A stretch of DNA of 37,323 bases from assembly GCA_028274925.1 (NCBI GenBank), contig JAQCNR010000457.1, forward strand, positions 1-37,323, in the 5' to 3' direction. Shown in pieces: positions 8,626 to 18,648 of this stretch. The position numbers were made by a program, and so were the translations under genes. Under the pieces are notes generated by a model, which saw only the letters and a program-made list of their open reading frames with translations, was not told the DNA's origin and searched no databases. Source of the stretch: Halovenus sp. Its GTDB lineage: Archaea > Halobacteriota > Halobacteria > Halobacteriales > Haloarculaceae. Positions within the stretch are counted from its first letter, which is position 1, and the number at the start of each line of letters is the position of its first letter.

Positions 8626-9438
8626 TTACGCGAGCGGGTCGGTCCGGTCGCGGTTCCACGCAGACGAGTCGTATTTTTGCTCGGCAATCTCACGCGCTCG
8701 GTCGAGTTCGCCGTCTGTCCACTGACCAACATCGGCGTCGGCCCACTCCCCGAGTGCGTCTTCGAGGTGTTCGACAGCCACCTCCCGGTCGATTCCAGTC
8801 TGCTCGCGAATCGAGGTCACACGCTTCCGGAACTGCTCGGCGTCCACATCCGCGCCGTCGAACACAGCGAGGTGTCGCTCTGGCTGGACTGCGTACGACA
8901 GCGACCCGTGCTGGATGATGGCCTCGCGCTGGCGGTACTGGGCGTTGCCGCTGATTTTCTGGCCACCGGCAAGAATGTCGTGGGCCGGGTTGATTGCTCG
9001 GAGATAGCAGGCCGGGTGGTAGATTGCGTCGTGCTCGCTCTCGGCGAAGGCTGCGTCGACGCCCATGCGCTGGAAGGCGTCGAGAACCGGTTTGCAGAGC
9101 AGTTCGTAGCTCTCCATCAGGTTGCCGGGCAACTCATCAGCCGGGGCGATAATCGAGTATGAGATGTCGCCGTCGTGGTCGTGGTAGATGCCACCGCCGC
9201 CGGTCTGTCGACGCGTGACGGTAACTCCCTCGTTCTCACAGTACTCCCAGTCAATAGAGTCGGGCGATTGGCGGTAGCCGGCGCTGAGTGTGCTCGGGGT
9301 CCAGCGGTAGACACGCACTGTCCGTGGGCCGCCCGCTGCCGCCGTTTCGGCGGCCACCTCGTCCAGCGCCATCTGCGTCGGTCCTGGGCAGTTCTCCTCG
9401 GGAACCAGCCGCCAGTCCCGGTCCGCGAGCGTGGTCAT
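8626..9438 (-). CDS. Lipoate--protein ligase family protein
   Basis: A 270-residue protein of the LplA / BPL-LplA-LipB fold, which attaches lipoate or octanoate to lysines of E2 subunits and the glycine cleavage H protein. The hallmarks are RRQTGGGGIYHD (lipoyl-AMP binding loop) and GGQKISGNAQ with the catalytic lysine. The open frame runs on to 9894 but that extension overlaps the divergent thioesterase; the ATG at 9438 gives MTTLADRDWRLVPEE, the normal family N-terminus. It could equally act as an octanoyltransferase, since the subtypes are hard to separate by eye. It precedes nfo on the same strand. Confidence 0.88.
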   Translation of the reverse strand: MTTLADRDWRLVPEENCPGPTQMALDEVAAETAAAGGPRTVRVYRWTPSTLSAGYRQSPDSIDWEYCENEGVTVTRRQTGGGGIYHDHDGDISYSIIAPADELPGNLMESYELLCKPVLDAFQRMGVDAAFAESEHDAIYHPACYLRAINPAHDILAGGQKISGNAQYRQREAIIQHGSLSYAVQPERHLAVFDGADVDAEQFRKRVTSIREQTGIDREVAVEHLEDALGEWADADVGQWTDGELDRAREIAEQKYDSSAWNRDRTDPLA

Positions 9439-9519
9439 ACCCTCAGTATGAGACCAACTCTGAAAGGCGTGTCTCCGCCGACCGAAAGCCGCAAATCCTC
9501 TCCGGGGCAGGTATCCGGT

Positions 9520-9918
9520 ATGACAGAGTTCGATTACGAGACCGAAATCGACGTTCGCTTCCGTGACCTCGACTCGATGGGTCACGTCAACAACGCCGTC
9601 TACGCGACGTTTCTGGAACACGCTCGAACACTGTACATGGACGACGTCTTCGGCGACCGACCGGAGGAAATCAACGTCGCGCTGGTCAACCTCGAAATCG
9701 ACTTTCGCCGCCAGGTCCGCTTTCGCGAGACAGTCACCGTCGGCGTTGGCGTCACCGAACTCGGGGACTCGAGCGCGACGATGGCCTACGAGGTGACGAC
9801 CGGCGACGAACCCGCGGCGACGGGCGAGACAGTGTTGGTTGCAATCGACGACGAGGGCAACTCCCGGCCCCTGCCCGACGCGATTCGCGAGCACGTCGTG
9901 GAGTTCGAGGGGCTGTAA
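9520..9918 (+). CDS. Acyl-CoA thioesterase, 4HBT hotdog fold
   Basis: A 132-residue single hotdog-domain protein of the YbgC/4-hydroxybenzoyl-CoA thioesterase type. The signature RFRDLDSMGHVNN at 13-25 contains the catalytic aspartate and the HVNN turn, followed by the long helix YATFLEHARTLY. It should hydrolyse an acyl-CoA to the free acid and CoA; the acyl chain is not predictable. The start is the ATG at 9520; the longer open frame upstream runs across the divergent lipoate ligase start and is not credible. It lies 43 bases before the F420 oxidoreductase gene, which has its own TATA box. Confidence 0.88.
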   Translation: MTEFDYETEIDVRFRDLDSMGHVNNAVYATFLEHARTLYMDDVFGDRPEEINVALVNLEIDFRRQVRFRETVTVGVGVTELGDSSATMAYEVTTGDEPAATGETVLVAIDDEGNSRPLPDAIREHVVEFEGL

Positions 9919-9931
9919 CTCGGCGGTCGGA

Positions 9932-9939
9932 TTTTTATC
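9932..9939 (+). promoter_or_regulatory. TATA box of the first LLM oxidoreductase gene
   Basis: TTTTTATC is centred about 26 bases before the ATG at 9962, the spacing expected for a leaderless haloarchaeal transcript. No ribosome-binding site lies before that ATG. Confidence 0.6.
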
Positions 9940-9961
9940 TCCGCGGCGTGTCTGCTGGTGT

Positions 9962-10930
9962 ATGCCACGGGGGATTCTCGTCCCTAACGACGAGCCAGAT
10001 GTCGCATCGTTTGCCGACCGCGCGGAGTCACTCGGCTACGACTCGCTGTGGACGGGTGAACTCTGGACCCGCGACGGGTTCATCGCGCTAACAGAGGCCG
10101 CCACGGAGACCGAGACCATCGACCTCGGGACAGCAATCGCCAACGTCTACGGGCGCTCGCCCGCGACGCTCTCGCAGGCGGCGGCCACACTCGACCGTGT
10201 TTCTGGTGGTCGCGCCCGCCTCGGCCTCGGCACCTCGACACGGAAGGCAGTCGAAGATCTGCACGGGATGTCTTTCGACAATCCGGCACGGCGCCTCCAC
10301 GAGACCGCCGAACTCGCCGGGAAGTTTCTCCACGACCCCGGCCGAGTTTCCTACGACGGCGAGTACTTCGAGGTCACTGACTTCCCGGCACTGGGTGCAG
10401 ATGTCCCGGTGTACACTGCGGCGCTGGGGCCAGCAACGCGGCGGGCAACCGGCCGCGTCGCTGACGGCTGGCTGCCACACAACGTTCCGTTCGGCCGCCT
10501 CGAAGACGCCTTCGAGACCATCGCGGAGACAGCCCGCGAACAGGACCGCGACCCCGAGGAGATCAGGGTTGCGCCGTACATCCCCGCCGCAGCCAGCGAC
10601 GACCCCGACCGAGCGCGGGAGACAATCCGGGGCCACGTCGCCTACTACGTCGGCAGCGGCGACGGCTACCGCAAGGCAGTGGCCCAGCAGTTCCCCGACG
10701 CCGCCGAGGCTGTCGCGGACGCGTGGGCGGACGGCGAGCGCGAGCGCGCACGCGAAGAGGTTACTGAAGAGATGGTTGCCGCGCTGGGTGTCGCAGGAAC
10801 ACCAGACGAAGCCCGCGAGCAGTTCGAAGAGCTCGAAGCGATGGACGTCATCGACGACGCGCTGGTCGTCATTCCAAACTCGACACCGCAGAAAATCAAG
10901 AAACAAACCGTCGAGGCGCTGGCCCCGTAG
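9962..10930 (+). CDS. LLM class F420-dependent oxidoreductase
   Basis: A luciferase-like TIM-barrel protein of 322 residues, related to methylene-tetrahydromethanopterin reductase (Mer), that would use reduced or oxidised F420 as hydride carrier. Conserved features are ESLGYDSLWTGELW, the barrel strand IDLGTAIANVYGRSPATL, the GRARLGLGTS strand, SYDGEYFEV and the late GTPDEAREQFEEL helix. The substrate is unknown. It is a clear paralogue of the protein at 29362-30366, sharing these motifs and overall length. The ATG at 9962 is preceded by a TATA box, and the longer open frame upstream overlaps the thioesterase. Its stop abuts that of the convergent membrane protein. Confidence 0.9.
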   Translation: MPRGILVPNDEPDVASFADRAESLGYDSLWTGELWTRDGFIALTEAATETETIDLGTAIANVYGRSPATLSQAAATLDRVSGGRARLGLGTSTRKAVEDLHGMSFDNPARRLHETAELAGKFLHDPGRVSYDGEYFEVTDFPALGADVPVYTAALGPATRRATGRVADGWLPHNVPFGRLEDAFETIAETAREQDRDPEEIRVAPYIPAAASDDPDRARETIRGHVAYYVGSGDGYRKAVAQQFPDAAEAVADAWADGERERAREEVTEEMVAALGVAGTPDEAREQFEELEAMDVIDDALVVIPNSTPQKIKKQTVEALAP

Positions 10931-11326
10931 TTATCGGTGGCTGTACATCCCGGCTTCAGGGGTGGAGTCGGTGTAGCCCTGGAGTCCGCCGGCGAGCACA
11001 CAGAGACCGGCGAGCACCGTCACGTACACACCGACACTGGGTGAGAGCTCACTTGCGCCGACGACGCCGAAGCCTTCGGCGAGCGTGTAGCCTGCGACGC
11101 CGGCGGTCACGACCCCGAGTGCGATTGCGACCAACTGTGCCGACGCGGTCCAGTCGGCGACGTACAGCAGTCCAACGACGAGGATGCCGACCAGCAGCGC
11201 GACAATCTCTCGGGGCAATCCAAGCCCGGCACCGGAACTCCCCCACGGTAGTACTGCGCCGACAACGGCGAGTAGACCGCCGAGGAGAACGAGCTTCTCA
11301 CCGATCGATAACTCAGCAAGACCCAT
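10931..11326 (-). CDS. Small membrane protein, four transmembrane segments, unknown function
   Basis: A protein of 131 residues made almost entirely of four hydrophobic segments: about 10-28, 36-56, 62-84 and 96-114. The short loops carry few charges. No family motif was recognised. Similar small four-helix proteins are common in haloarchaea next to unrelated genes. The ATG at 11326 is the natural start, giving MGLAELSIGEKLVLL. It converges on the LLM oxidoreductase gene with no bases between the stops, and the MITE-like element begins about 90 bases upstream of its start. Confidence 0.75.
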   Translation of the reverse strand: MGLAELSIGEKLVLLGGLLAVVGAVLPWGSSGAGLGLPREIVALLVGILVVGLLYVADWTASAQLVAIALGVVTAGVAGYTLAEGFGVVGASELSPSVGVYVTVLAGLCVLAGGLQGYTDSTPEAGMYSHR

Positions 11327-11408
11327 GGGGTCAGATTCCGAACCGCCGCACTAAACGCTTACTACACACTCAGAGTTTTAGTTGGTGACGAGTACCGTTG
11401 TCGAGTGA

Positions 11409-11416
11409 CTGCAAAC
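11409..11416. repeat. Left 8-bp direct repeat (target-site duplication)
   Basis: CTGCAAAC directly abuts the left terminal inverted repeat of the MITE-like element. The identical sequence abuts the right end at 11652-11659, as expected after transposition. Confidence 0.8.
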
Positions 11417-11651
11417 AACCAGAAAGCCCCCGCCCGCTTGACCGTCCGGGGCTCGCTGCGGTCCAGTGGGTCCTTGCGTCGCCCGGGACGGACCAAGCGG
11501 ACGGCCCCTTTCAGTCCCACCCGCGGTGGCCTGCGACACGAGCAATAGGGTGGGACTGAAAGGGGCGGCGTGCTCCGGGAACCCCGACGAAGTAAGCACC
11601 TACTGGAGCGCAGCGAGTCGCGGGACCGGAGCACGCCGGGGCTTTCTGGTT
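11417..11651. mobile_element. MITE-like element, 235 bp, cloverleaf-forming
   Basis: The ends are a perfect 14-bp inverted repeat, AACCAGAAAGCCCC (11417-11430) and GGGGCTTTCTGGTT (11638-11651), flanked by an exact 8-bp direct repeat CTGCAAAC. Inside there are three further hairpins. The left one pairs CCGCTTG plus CCGTCC (11434-11447) with GGACGG plus CAAGCGG (11486-11500). The middle one is a perfect 19-bp repeat (11504-11522 with 11548-11566). The right one is a perfect 12-bp repeat (11567-11578 with 11626-11637). Together they make a cloverleaf. No transposase or credible ORF is present, so it would move in trans. The 8-bp duplication is compatible with several insertion-sequence families; the parent is not identifiable here. 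Confidence 0.8.
11504..11566. repeat. Perfect 19-bp inverted repeat at the centre of the MITE-like element
   Basis: GCCCCTTTCAGTCCCACCC at 11504-11522 is matched exactly by its complement at 11548-11566, with a 25-base loop. It forms the middle arm of the cloverleaf and could fold in DNA or in either transcript. Confidence 0.85.
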
Positions 11652-11659
11652 CTGCAAAC
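11652..11659. repeat. Right 8-bp direct repeat (target-site duplication)
   Basis: Second copy of CTGCAAAC, directly after the right terminal inverted repeat. Removing the element and one copy would rejoin GTGA-CTGCAAAC-TCCC as the empty site. Confidence 0.8.
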
Positions 11660-11744
11660 TCCCAACAGCCACACATTCACCCACCACACATCCACAAACT
11701 CACCAAGCGTGTCCGTGAAGTACGTCGGGACATACTAGAGGGTA

Positions 11745-13793
<2,049 letters not shown>

Positions 13794-13849
13794 CTTATGT
13801 CAGATAATCTTAAATACTTTCAATATCGCCCACCGGCCTTACAGTAGGC

Positions 13850-14755
13850 ATGGAGCGTCGTGACGTCTATGGTGGGGCAATCGCCATGGCTGGACTCGTG
13901 CTCGGAGCGATCCAGCTCGTGCAAGGTGGACAACAAATTTCGTCACTCACTGGTCTCTCGCAGTCGGAGTTGGTGATCGTTTTTGCGTTCGAGACAGTTC
14001 CGTTTGCCATCATCGGGCTGAGTCTCGTCTACGTCGGCTACTGGCTAACCGGCCAGCCGAGCTTCGAGCCAGACCTCTCTCGGATTCTCGCGTGGGCAGC
14101 CGGGAGCGCAGTGCTGTTCGCCTCGATTGCGGCCCTCATCCTGTTTAGCCAGCAGGTTGCGCTCAATACCCTCGCACAGGGACAGTACATCACGATGAAT
14201 CTCGTCACCGTCGGCACGGTGGTCGGCGCGCTCGTTGGCGTCTACGACGCACAGAGCCGACTCCGTCAGCGCGAACTCGAAGCCGAGCGTGACCGAATCG
14301 AAGCCTTCGCTGGCAAAGCCGCCGACATCAACAACTACGGCCGAGAACTCAACCGAACGCGGTCGGTCGACGAGGTCAGCGCACTCTGTATCGAAGCGAT
14401 CCAGACGTTGCTTGGACTGACAGAAACCGCTCTCATTGCCGTCGAGGGCGAGGAAGCAACTGTTATCGACAGCACAATTATCAACGCCGACCGCGCGGCG
14501 CTGGTTTCCCTCGCCCGCGAGGGAGTGGCCCAAGAGCAGGCAGAGGCGGTCGTCCGCGAAGACGCACCGACTGAAGACCGACTGCTCTCGATGCTCGTCA
14601 CGGCTCACGACGACAGTGGGATTGTCCTCCTCGCACCGGCGAGTGGAACCGACGGCTTCGACGAGGAGGACCTGCAGTTGCTGGAGTTACTCGTCTCACA
14701 CGCCGGGACAGCGCTGGACCGGATTCACGACACCACACAAGAAGCCTCGGCCTGA
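13850..14755 (+). CDS. Membrane protein with GAF domain
   Basis: A protein of 301 residues with four N-terminal transmembrane segments (about 6-25, 42-68, 78-100, 113-134), a short charged coiled coil (RLRQRELEAERDRIEAF) and a C-terminal GAF-like domain from about 157 to 296. GAF domains bind small ligands or signal. No histidine kinase, HAMP or output domain follows, so it is a sensor lacking an obvious effector; it resembles the membrane and GAF parts of haloarchaeal histidine kinases. A TATA-like TTAAATAC lies at 13810-13817. It is 56 bases after uvrB and may be transcribed with it. Its stop is one base from that of the convergent gshA. Confidence 0.8.
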   Translation: MERRDVYGGAIAMAGLVLGAIQLVQGGQQISSLTGLSQSELVIVFAFETVPFAIIGLSLVYVGYWLTGQPSFEPDLSRILAWAAGSAVLFASIAALILFSQQVALNTLAQGQYITMNLVTVGTVVGALVGVYDAQSRLRQRELEAERDRIEAFAGKAADINNYGRELNRTRSVDEVSALCIEAIQTLLGLTETALIAVEGEEATVIDSTIINADRAALVSLAREGVAQEQAEAVVREDAPTEDRLLSMLVTAHDDSGIVLLAPASGTDGFDEEDLQLLELLVSHAGTALDRIHDTTQEASA

Positions 14756-14756
14756 C

Positions 14757-15842
14757 TCACTCGCTGCCCTGCAAGACAAGTGACCGACAGAGCGCGTCAG
14801 CCCCGTCTCGGTTGCGAATCCGACGCTGACGAGTTGCCCCACTCTCTGCTTCGTACAGCTCACGCAGACCAGAGACACCGAGACGGTCGCTCTCTCGCTC
14901 GACGAATTCTCCAAGTGAAATTGTTCCCTCGGCCGTCTGGTCGATGAAGGATGCGTCGTGGCCGTGGCGGATGGCACGCCACTTGTTCTCGTCGAGAATT
15001 TCCCGCCGGTGTCGATGGCCTGTTTCGCCGTCCTCGTATCGCGCACAGAGGTCGAGAACGAGCGCGTGGACGTACTCGACAAAGGCGAGAACAACGTCGG
15101 GGTCGTGCTGGCCGTCCGGTGTTCGCACCTCGACGGTGCCGTGTTCGGAGTGGGGTCGGACGTCGTACCAGAGTTCGCCCCGGTCGTCGATGGCGTCAGT
15201 GTCGAGCATCCGGCGCTCGAAGCGGTCGAACTCCTCGTAGGAGTCGAAGACCGTCGGCATCCCCGTGTTGGGGAGCGCCTCGAAGATTTTCGCACGGGCG
15301 GAGTGTAACCCGGTATCGAACCCGTTCCAGTACGGCGAATTTGCCGACAGCGCGAGCAGCGGCGGGAGATACCAGCGAATTTCGTTTGCGACCCAGACGG
15401 CCTTGTCGGCGTCGTCGACACCGACGTGGATGTGGAGGCCGGCGGTCGTGTTCCGGTGCTGTGGGTACTGGATGCGGTCGAGTTGGGATTTGTAGCGTGG
15501 CTTTTCGGCGTGTTCAAGTTCACGCCAGCGAGCCAGCGGATGGAGTCCTGCCGCCGCGATACCGTAGCCGTGGTCCTCGGCGTGGTCGAGCAGCGCGTCG
15601 CGGATCGCAAGTAGGTGCTGTTCGGCGTTGTCGATATCCTCGATCAGCGGGGTCTGCGTCTCGATGACGCACTTGAACAGTTCGTGGTCGAGTCGGCCTT
15701 CGAGTATCTCCGGCGGCGTCGACCCGTAGACCAACGCATCAGCTCCGGAGGTTGGCCGACCCTCGCTGTCGACGACGAAACACTCCTCTTCGATTCCGAG
15801 TGTGCCCATCCGACTGAAATTCTCTGCGTCACCGCGGTCCAT
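14757..15842 (-). CDS. gshA: Glutamate--cysteine ligase, GCS2 family
   Basis: A protein of 361 residues that joins glutamate and cysteine with ATP to give gamma-glutamylcysteine, the main low-molecular-weight thiol of haloarchaea, which lack glutathione. The family signature GTLGIEEEC opens the protein at 13-21; [10 protein letters not shown] and [11 protein letters not shown] provide further metal- and substrate-binding residues. An in-frame GTG at 15854 would add four residues; the ATG at 15842 fits the family N-terminus better. It follows rnp3 on the same strand after 54 bases and may be the last gene of that unit. Confidence 0.92.
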   Translation of the reverse strand: MDRGDAENFSRMGTLGIEEECFVVDSEGRPTSGADALVYGSTPPEILEGRLDHELFKCVIETQTPLIEDIDNAEQHLLAIRDALLDHAEDHGYGIAAAGLHPLARWRELEHAEKPRYKSQLDRIQYPQHRNTTAGLHIHVGVDDADKAVWVANEIRWYLPPLLALSANSPYWNGFDTGLHSARAKIFEALPNTGMPTVFDSYEEFDRFERRMLDTDAIDDRGELWYDVRPHSEHGTVEVRTPDGQHDPDVVLAFVEYVHALVLDLCARYEDGETGHRHRREILDENKWRAIRHGHDASFIDQTAEGTISLGEFVERESDRLGVSGLRELYEAESGATRQRRIRNRDGADALCRSLVLQGSE

Positions 15843-15896
15843 CTGTTCTCTCACTGATTGTGCGTCGCCCGGCTAAAACATTCCCCTCCGCCGTCG

Positions 15897-16586
15897 CTAC
15901 TCCTCACGCCAGACACCCGGTTCGACGAACTGCTCGGACTGGCGGTGTCGGTTGCGCTCGGCGAGTTCACCCCACTCCGCAAGTCCTGTCTCGATCTGCG
16001 CTGGGTCGAAGCCAATCACGTCGCCCACAGCGCGCAGTTCTCGCGGTGCGCGCAGGTGGAGATGTGAGTGCGGGTCGGCGCTGACGACGTAGTCGGTGTC
16101 GTGGGCCTCGACAATCTCACGCAGTTTCCGGAGTTGGCGAAGCCGACGGACACGGCTGCCGCCAGAATCACGGAGCACGTCTGCGAGGCTGAACTCGACC
16201 CGGACGCCGTTTCTGGCCGCAGCCTTCGCCAGCACGTGGTTGAAATCGCCGTCTCCAATCATCGGGTGCGCGAGCACGTCGACCATCGGCTGTTCGACTG
16301 CGAAGCGATTGATTTCGGGTGTGCCGCCGTGGACCGCGACAATCTGCTGGTGGTCGCGGTGTGAACTGACGAAGCCACTCGCCTGTGCGGGGTCGTCGGC
16401 GCGAATCTCCACGCCCGGCACGATGTCGATTCCGTAGGTATCTGCAATCGTCTCTGGGTCGTAGGAGGCAGGCTCGTCGCCGTGATTGCGGACGACCAGT
16501 CCCTCGAAGCCGTATTCGCTGGCCGTCAGCGCTAGCCGTGCAACGGTGCTCGTCCCGTCCGGGTGGGCGTGGACGGCCTCGTACAT
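15897..16586 (-). CDS. rnp3: Ribonuclease P protein component 3 (Rpp30)
   Basis: A 229-residue TIM-barrel subunit of archaeal RNase P, which trims the 5' leader of pre-tRNA; with Pop5 it activates the catalytic RNA. Hallmarks are YEAVHAHPDG at the start, VRNHGD, VPGVEIRADD, VDVLAHPMIGDGDFNHVLAKAAARNGV and the ending SADPHSHLHLRAPREL. The ATG at 16586 shares one base with the TGA of the upstream COG1325 gene (TGATG), so translation is coupled. The partner gene rnp2 (Pop5), which usually follows in archaea, is not here; gshA takes its place. Confidence 0.92.
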   Translation of the reverse strand: MYEAVHAHPDGTSTVARLALTASEYGFEGLVVRNHGDEPASYDPETIADTYGIDIVPGVEIRADDPAQASGFVSSHRDHQQIVAVHGGTPEINRFAVEQPMVDVLAHPMIGDGDFNHVLAKAAARNGVRVEFSLADVLRDSGGSRVRRLRQLRKLREIVEAHDTDYVVSADPHSHLHLRAPRELRAVGDVIGFDPAQIETGLAEWGELAERNRHRQSEQFVEPGVWREE

Positions 16587-17017
16587 CACAACTCCGAGAG
16601 TAGCTCTTCGACGTTCTCGACTGCCGATTCCTTCTTGGCGGGGTAGGCTTCGACCTTGCCGCGCAGGGTGATTCCGTCACCGAGTTCGACCCGACCGTTG
16701 AATGCTGCCTGCTTGTCGAGCGTGAGGAAAAACGCACAGTTCTCGTTGACACGCTCGTCGAGTTCGTCGACGACTCGTGAGAAGTCCTCGTCAGCAAGGT
16801 CACCGAGCGCGTCCATCACGGCTCGCATTCCACTTGCACTCTCGACCCGGGCAGAGAGCACCAGAATCCGGTCGCCGTAGTGGCCTTCTGATTTGGCGCG
16901 CTGGATCTCGAACTCCTCGGGCAACAAGAGTCGCAGGGCGTCTTCGACCCGCTTGTCGTCCTCCGTCACGTAACAGAAGGCCCTGAGATCGACGTAGTGA
17001 AGCGGGATCGAAGCCAT
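16586..17017 (-). CDS. RNA-binding protein, COG1325 (predicted exosome-associated)
   Basis: A 143-residue protein of the archaeal COG1325 family, often annotated as RNA-binding or as an exosome subunit. It starts MASIPLHYVDLRAFCYVTED and contains GHYGDRILVLSARVE and ENCAFFLTLDKQAAFNGRVEL, the conserved strands of the fold. The role is known only by context: it is regularly encoded before rnp3 in archaea. The open frame extends 29 residues upstream, but that part covers the 59-residue gene; the ATG at 17017 sits 4 bases after that gene's stop and matches the family N-terminus. It overlaps rnp3 by one base. Confidence 0.88.
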   Translation of the reverse strand: MASIPLHYVDLRAFCYVTEDDKRVEDALRLLLPEEFEIQRAKSEGHYGDRILVLSARVESASGMRAVMDALGDLADEDFSRVVDELDERVNENCAFFLTLDKQAAFNGRVELGDGITLRGKVEAYPAKKESAVENVEELLSEL

Positions 17018-17021
17018 CGCG

Positions 17022-17201
17022 TTACTCGGCTGCTTCGATGTTGTCTTCGGGGATACCCGCTTCCTGACCGTCCTCGAAGCTGATCGTGTAGTTCTCGTCG
17101 CCAAACATCGTTTCCGAGACGCGGGTAATCTCGCCGGTCTCGCCGTCGTACTCGCTGTGCTCGTCGTGGAGAATGACGTGGTCTCCTTTCTCGAAGCTCA
17201 T
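17022..17201 (-). CDS. Small acidic beta-rich protein, 59 residues
   Basis: A short frame from the ATG at 17201 to a TAA at 17022-17024. It begins MSFEKGDHVILHDEHSEYDG and continues with GETGEITRVSETMFGDENY and a final TISFEDGQEAGIPEDNIEAAE-type strand (positions 39-59). The alternating pattern with GD-x-V and GETGEI turns suggests an SH3/KOW-like small barrel, as in the DUF1918-type proteins, but I cannot name the family. It lies 4 bases before the COG1325 start and so heads the operon with rnp3. The tight spacing and haloarchaeal acidic composition support it as a real gene. An RNA- or protein-binding role linked to RNase P is only a guess. Confidence 0.75.
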   Translation of the reverse strand: MSFEKGDHVILHDEHSEYDGETGEITRVSETMFGDENYTISFEDGQEAGIPEDNIEAAE

Positions 17202-17253
17202 ACCTCAGCGTTGACGACCGGTAGGTAAAAATCGACTGCATTGCTTTCGGCGC

Positions 17254-18561
17254 TCACCGGTCTGCAACCAGAACCACTCGCACGTCATTGACATTTGTCC
17301 CGGTTCGGCCCGTCTCGACGACGGCATCACGCTCAGCAAGATAGCTGTGAACGTCGTTTGCGTCGAGTGCCTCGCGGACGCGTGACTCGTCTTCGATGGA
17401 TTTTGCCTCGAGCAGTGCGCCAGCGACACCACTTGCGCCGTCGAGGCCGTCGGTGTCGACAGCGGCCACAACTCCCGCGTCCAGTTCGAGTGCGGCGGCG
17501 AGGGCGAACTCCTGGTTTGGTCCACCTACGCCATCGCCGTCGACTGTCACTGTGGTTTCCCCGCCCGAAACCAGTGCGACTGGCAGTGAAAATGGTTGCT
17601 CGTGTGCGCGACAGCTTTCGGCAATCCCAGCGTGAACCTGCCCAACATTGCTGGCCTCGCCTTCGATTTCGTCCCCGAGTATCGCCACCGGATAGCCAGC
17701 TACCTCCAGCGACGCGGCCGCCACCGTCAGTGCTGTCCTGTTGTCGGCGAGGATGTGTGTGTCGACGTGCTCGAAGTATTCTTCGCCCGGCGCTGGCGTC
17801 TCTGCTCGCTCACCCCGCTCGCCAGCCGCAAGTATCTCGGTAACTGCTGCTGGCGGCTCAATCTCGTCTCGCTCCAGCACTGCCACGGCGTCGCCATAGC
17901 TCGTCTCGTCGGGAGTGAGCGGCCCGCTCGCAATGACATCTTCCCGATTGCCGACCACGTCGCTGAAGAGCAACCCGACAGTTGTCGCCGGAGCGAGCGC
18001 CTCGGCGAGTTGTCCGCCCTTGGTTGCCGAGAGGTGTTTGCGGACTGCGTTGAGTTCGCCGATGGTCGCGCCGGCCGCCAGCAACTCGTCGGTGACTTCG
18101 CGGAGGTCCGACAGCGCCAGTCCATCGACAGGTTGAGCCAGCAGCGCGCTGCCGCCACCGGTGATGACGACCAGCGCGAGCGTCTCAGTTCCCGCGTCTC
18201 GGGCGCAATCGAGGACCCGCTCGGTTCCCGTCACGTTGGCCGCCGACGGAAGCGGATGTGTGCCCTCGAATACCTCGACTGTCTCGGTGTCGACGGGGTC
18301 GTCTGTCACGACGACGCCACCGTCGAGTGCGTCGCCGAGGACCGCTTCCAGTGCAGCGGCCGCCGTTGCTGCCGCGTTGCCGCCGCCGAGTACCACGACT
18401 CGGTCGAATCCAAGCGAGTACTCGCTGTCACCGACCGAGAGGAGGTCATCTTCGACGGTGACGGCGTCGGCGATGACGGAGCGAGGGTGTGCGGCGTCGA
18501 TACCGGCCTCGATGGCACGGCTGACGGCGGCCCGAGGCCCACCCGAGTCGTCTTCGCTCAT
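17254..18561 (-). CDS. Glycerate 2-kinase, MOFRL/DUF4147 family
   Basis: A kinase of 435 residues that phosphorylates D-glycerate with ATP to 2-phosphoglycerate, feeding lower glycolysis. Conserved blocks are VLGGGNAAATAAA, ITGGGSALLAQP, FSDVVGNREDVIASGPLTPD, VSGGETTVTVDGDGVGGPNQE and the C-terminal MOFRL domain, AAVDTDGLDGASGVAGA and TGRTGTNVNDV. Eight extra in-frame residues upstream are less likely than the ATG at 18561. It lies 52 bases upstream of the 59-residue gene on the same strand. The divergent phosphatidyltransferase-like gene starts 87 bases away. Confidence 0.93.
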   Translation of the reverse strand: MSEDDSGGPRAAVSRAIEAGIDAAHPRSVIADAVTVEDDLLSVGDSEYSLGFDRVVVLGGGNAAATAAAALEAVLGDALDGGVVVTDDPVDTETVEVFEGTHPLPSAANVTGTERVLDCARDAGTETLALVVITGGGSALLAQPVDGLALSDLREVTDELLAAGATIGELNAVRKHLSATKGGQLAEALAPATTVGLLFSDVVGNREDVIASGPLTPDETSYGDAVAVLERDEIEPPAAVTEILAAGERGERAETPAPGEEYFEHVDTHILADNRTALTVAAASLEVAGYPVAILGDEIEGEASNVGQVHAGIAESCRAHEQPFSLPVALVSGGETTVTVDGDGVGGPNQEFALAAALELDAGVVAAVDTDGLDGASGVAGALLEAKSIEDESRVREALDANDVHSYLAERDAVVETGRTGTNVNDVRVVLVADR

Positions 18562-18648
18562 ACTGGTTGGTGGGCGGGCACCCACAAGACAGTCGCGGCT
18601 GGCAGGAGAATCGCGTCCTTCTTGTACACCCTGTCCGACGGTCTGGGT

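Noticed and set aside
8587-9894. Minus-strand extension of the lipoate ligase frame beyond 9438
   Set aside because: The extension lies opposite the thioesterase gene and has no lipoate-ligase similarity; the family N-terminus begins at 9438.
11417-11651. Reading the element as part of a CRISPR array
   Set aside because: The repeats are inverted, occur once as a pair, and have no regular direct repeats or spacers.
11466-11738. Short open frames inside and across the MITE-like element
   Set aside because: They depend on the palindromic GC-rich DNA and show no protein pattern.
17596-18648. Long plus-strand open frame upstream of the phosphatidyltransferase-like gene
   Set aside because: It is the antisense shadow of glycerate kinase; only the part from the ATG at 18649 has family motifs.
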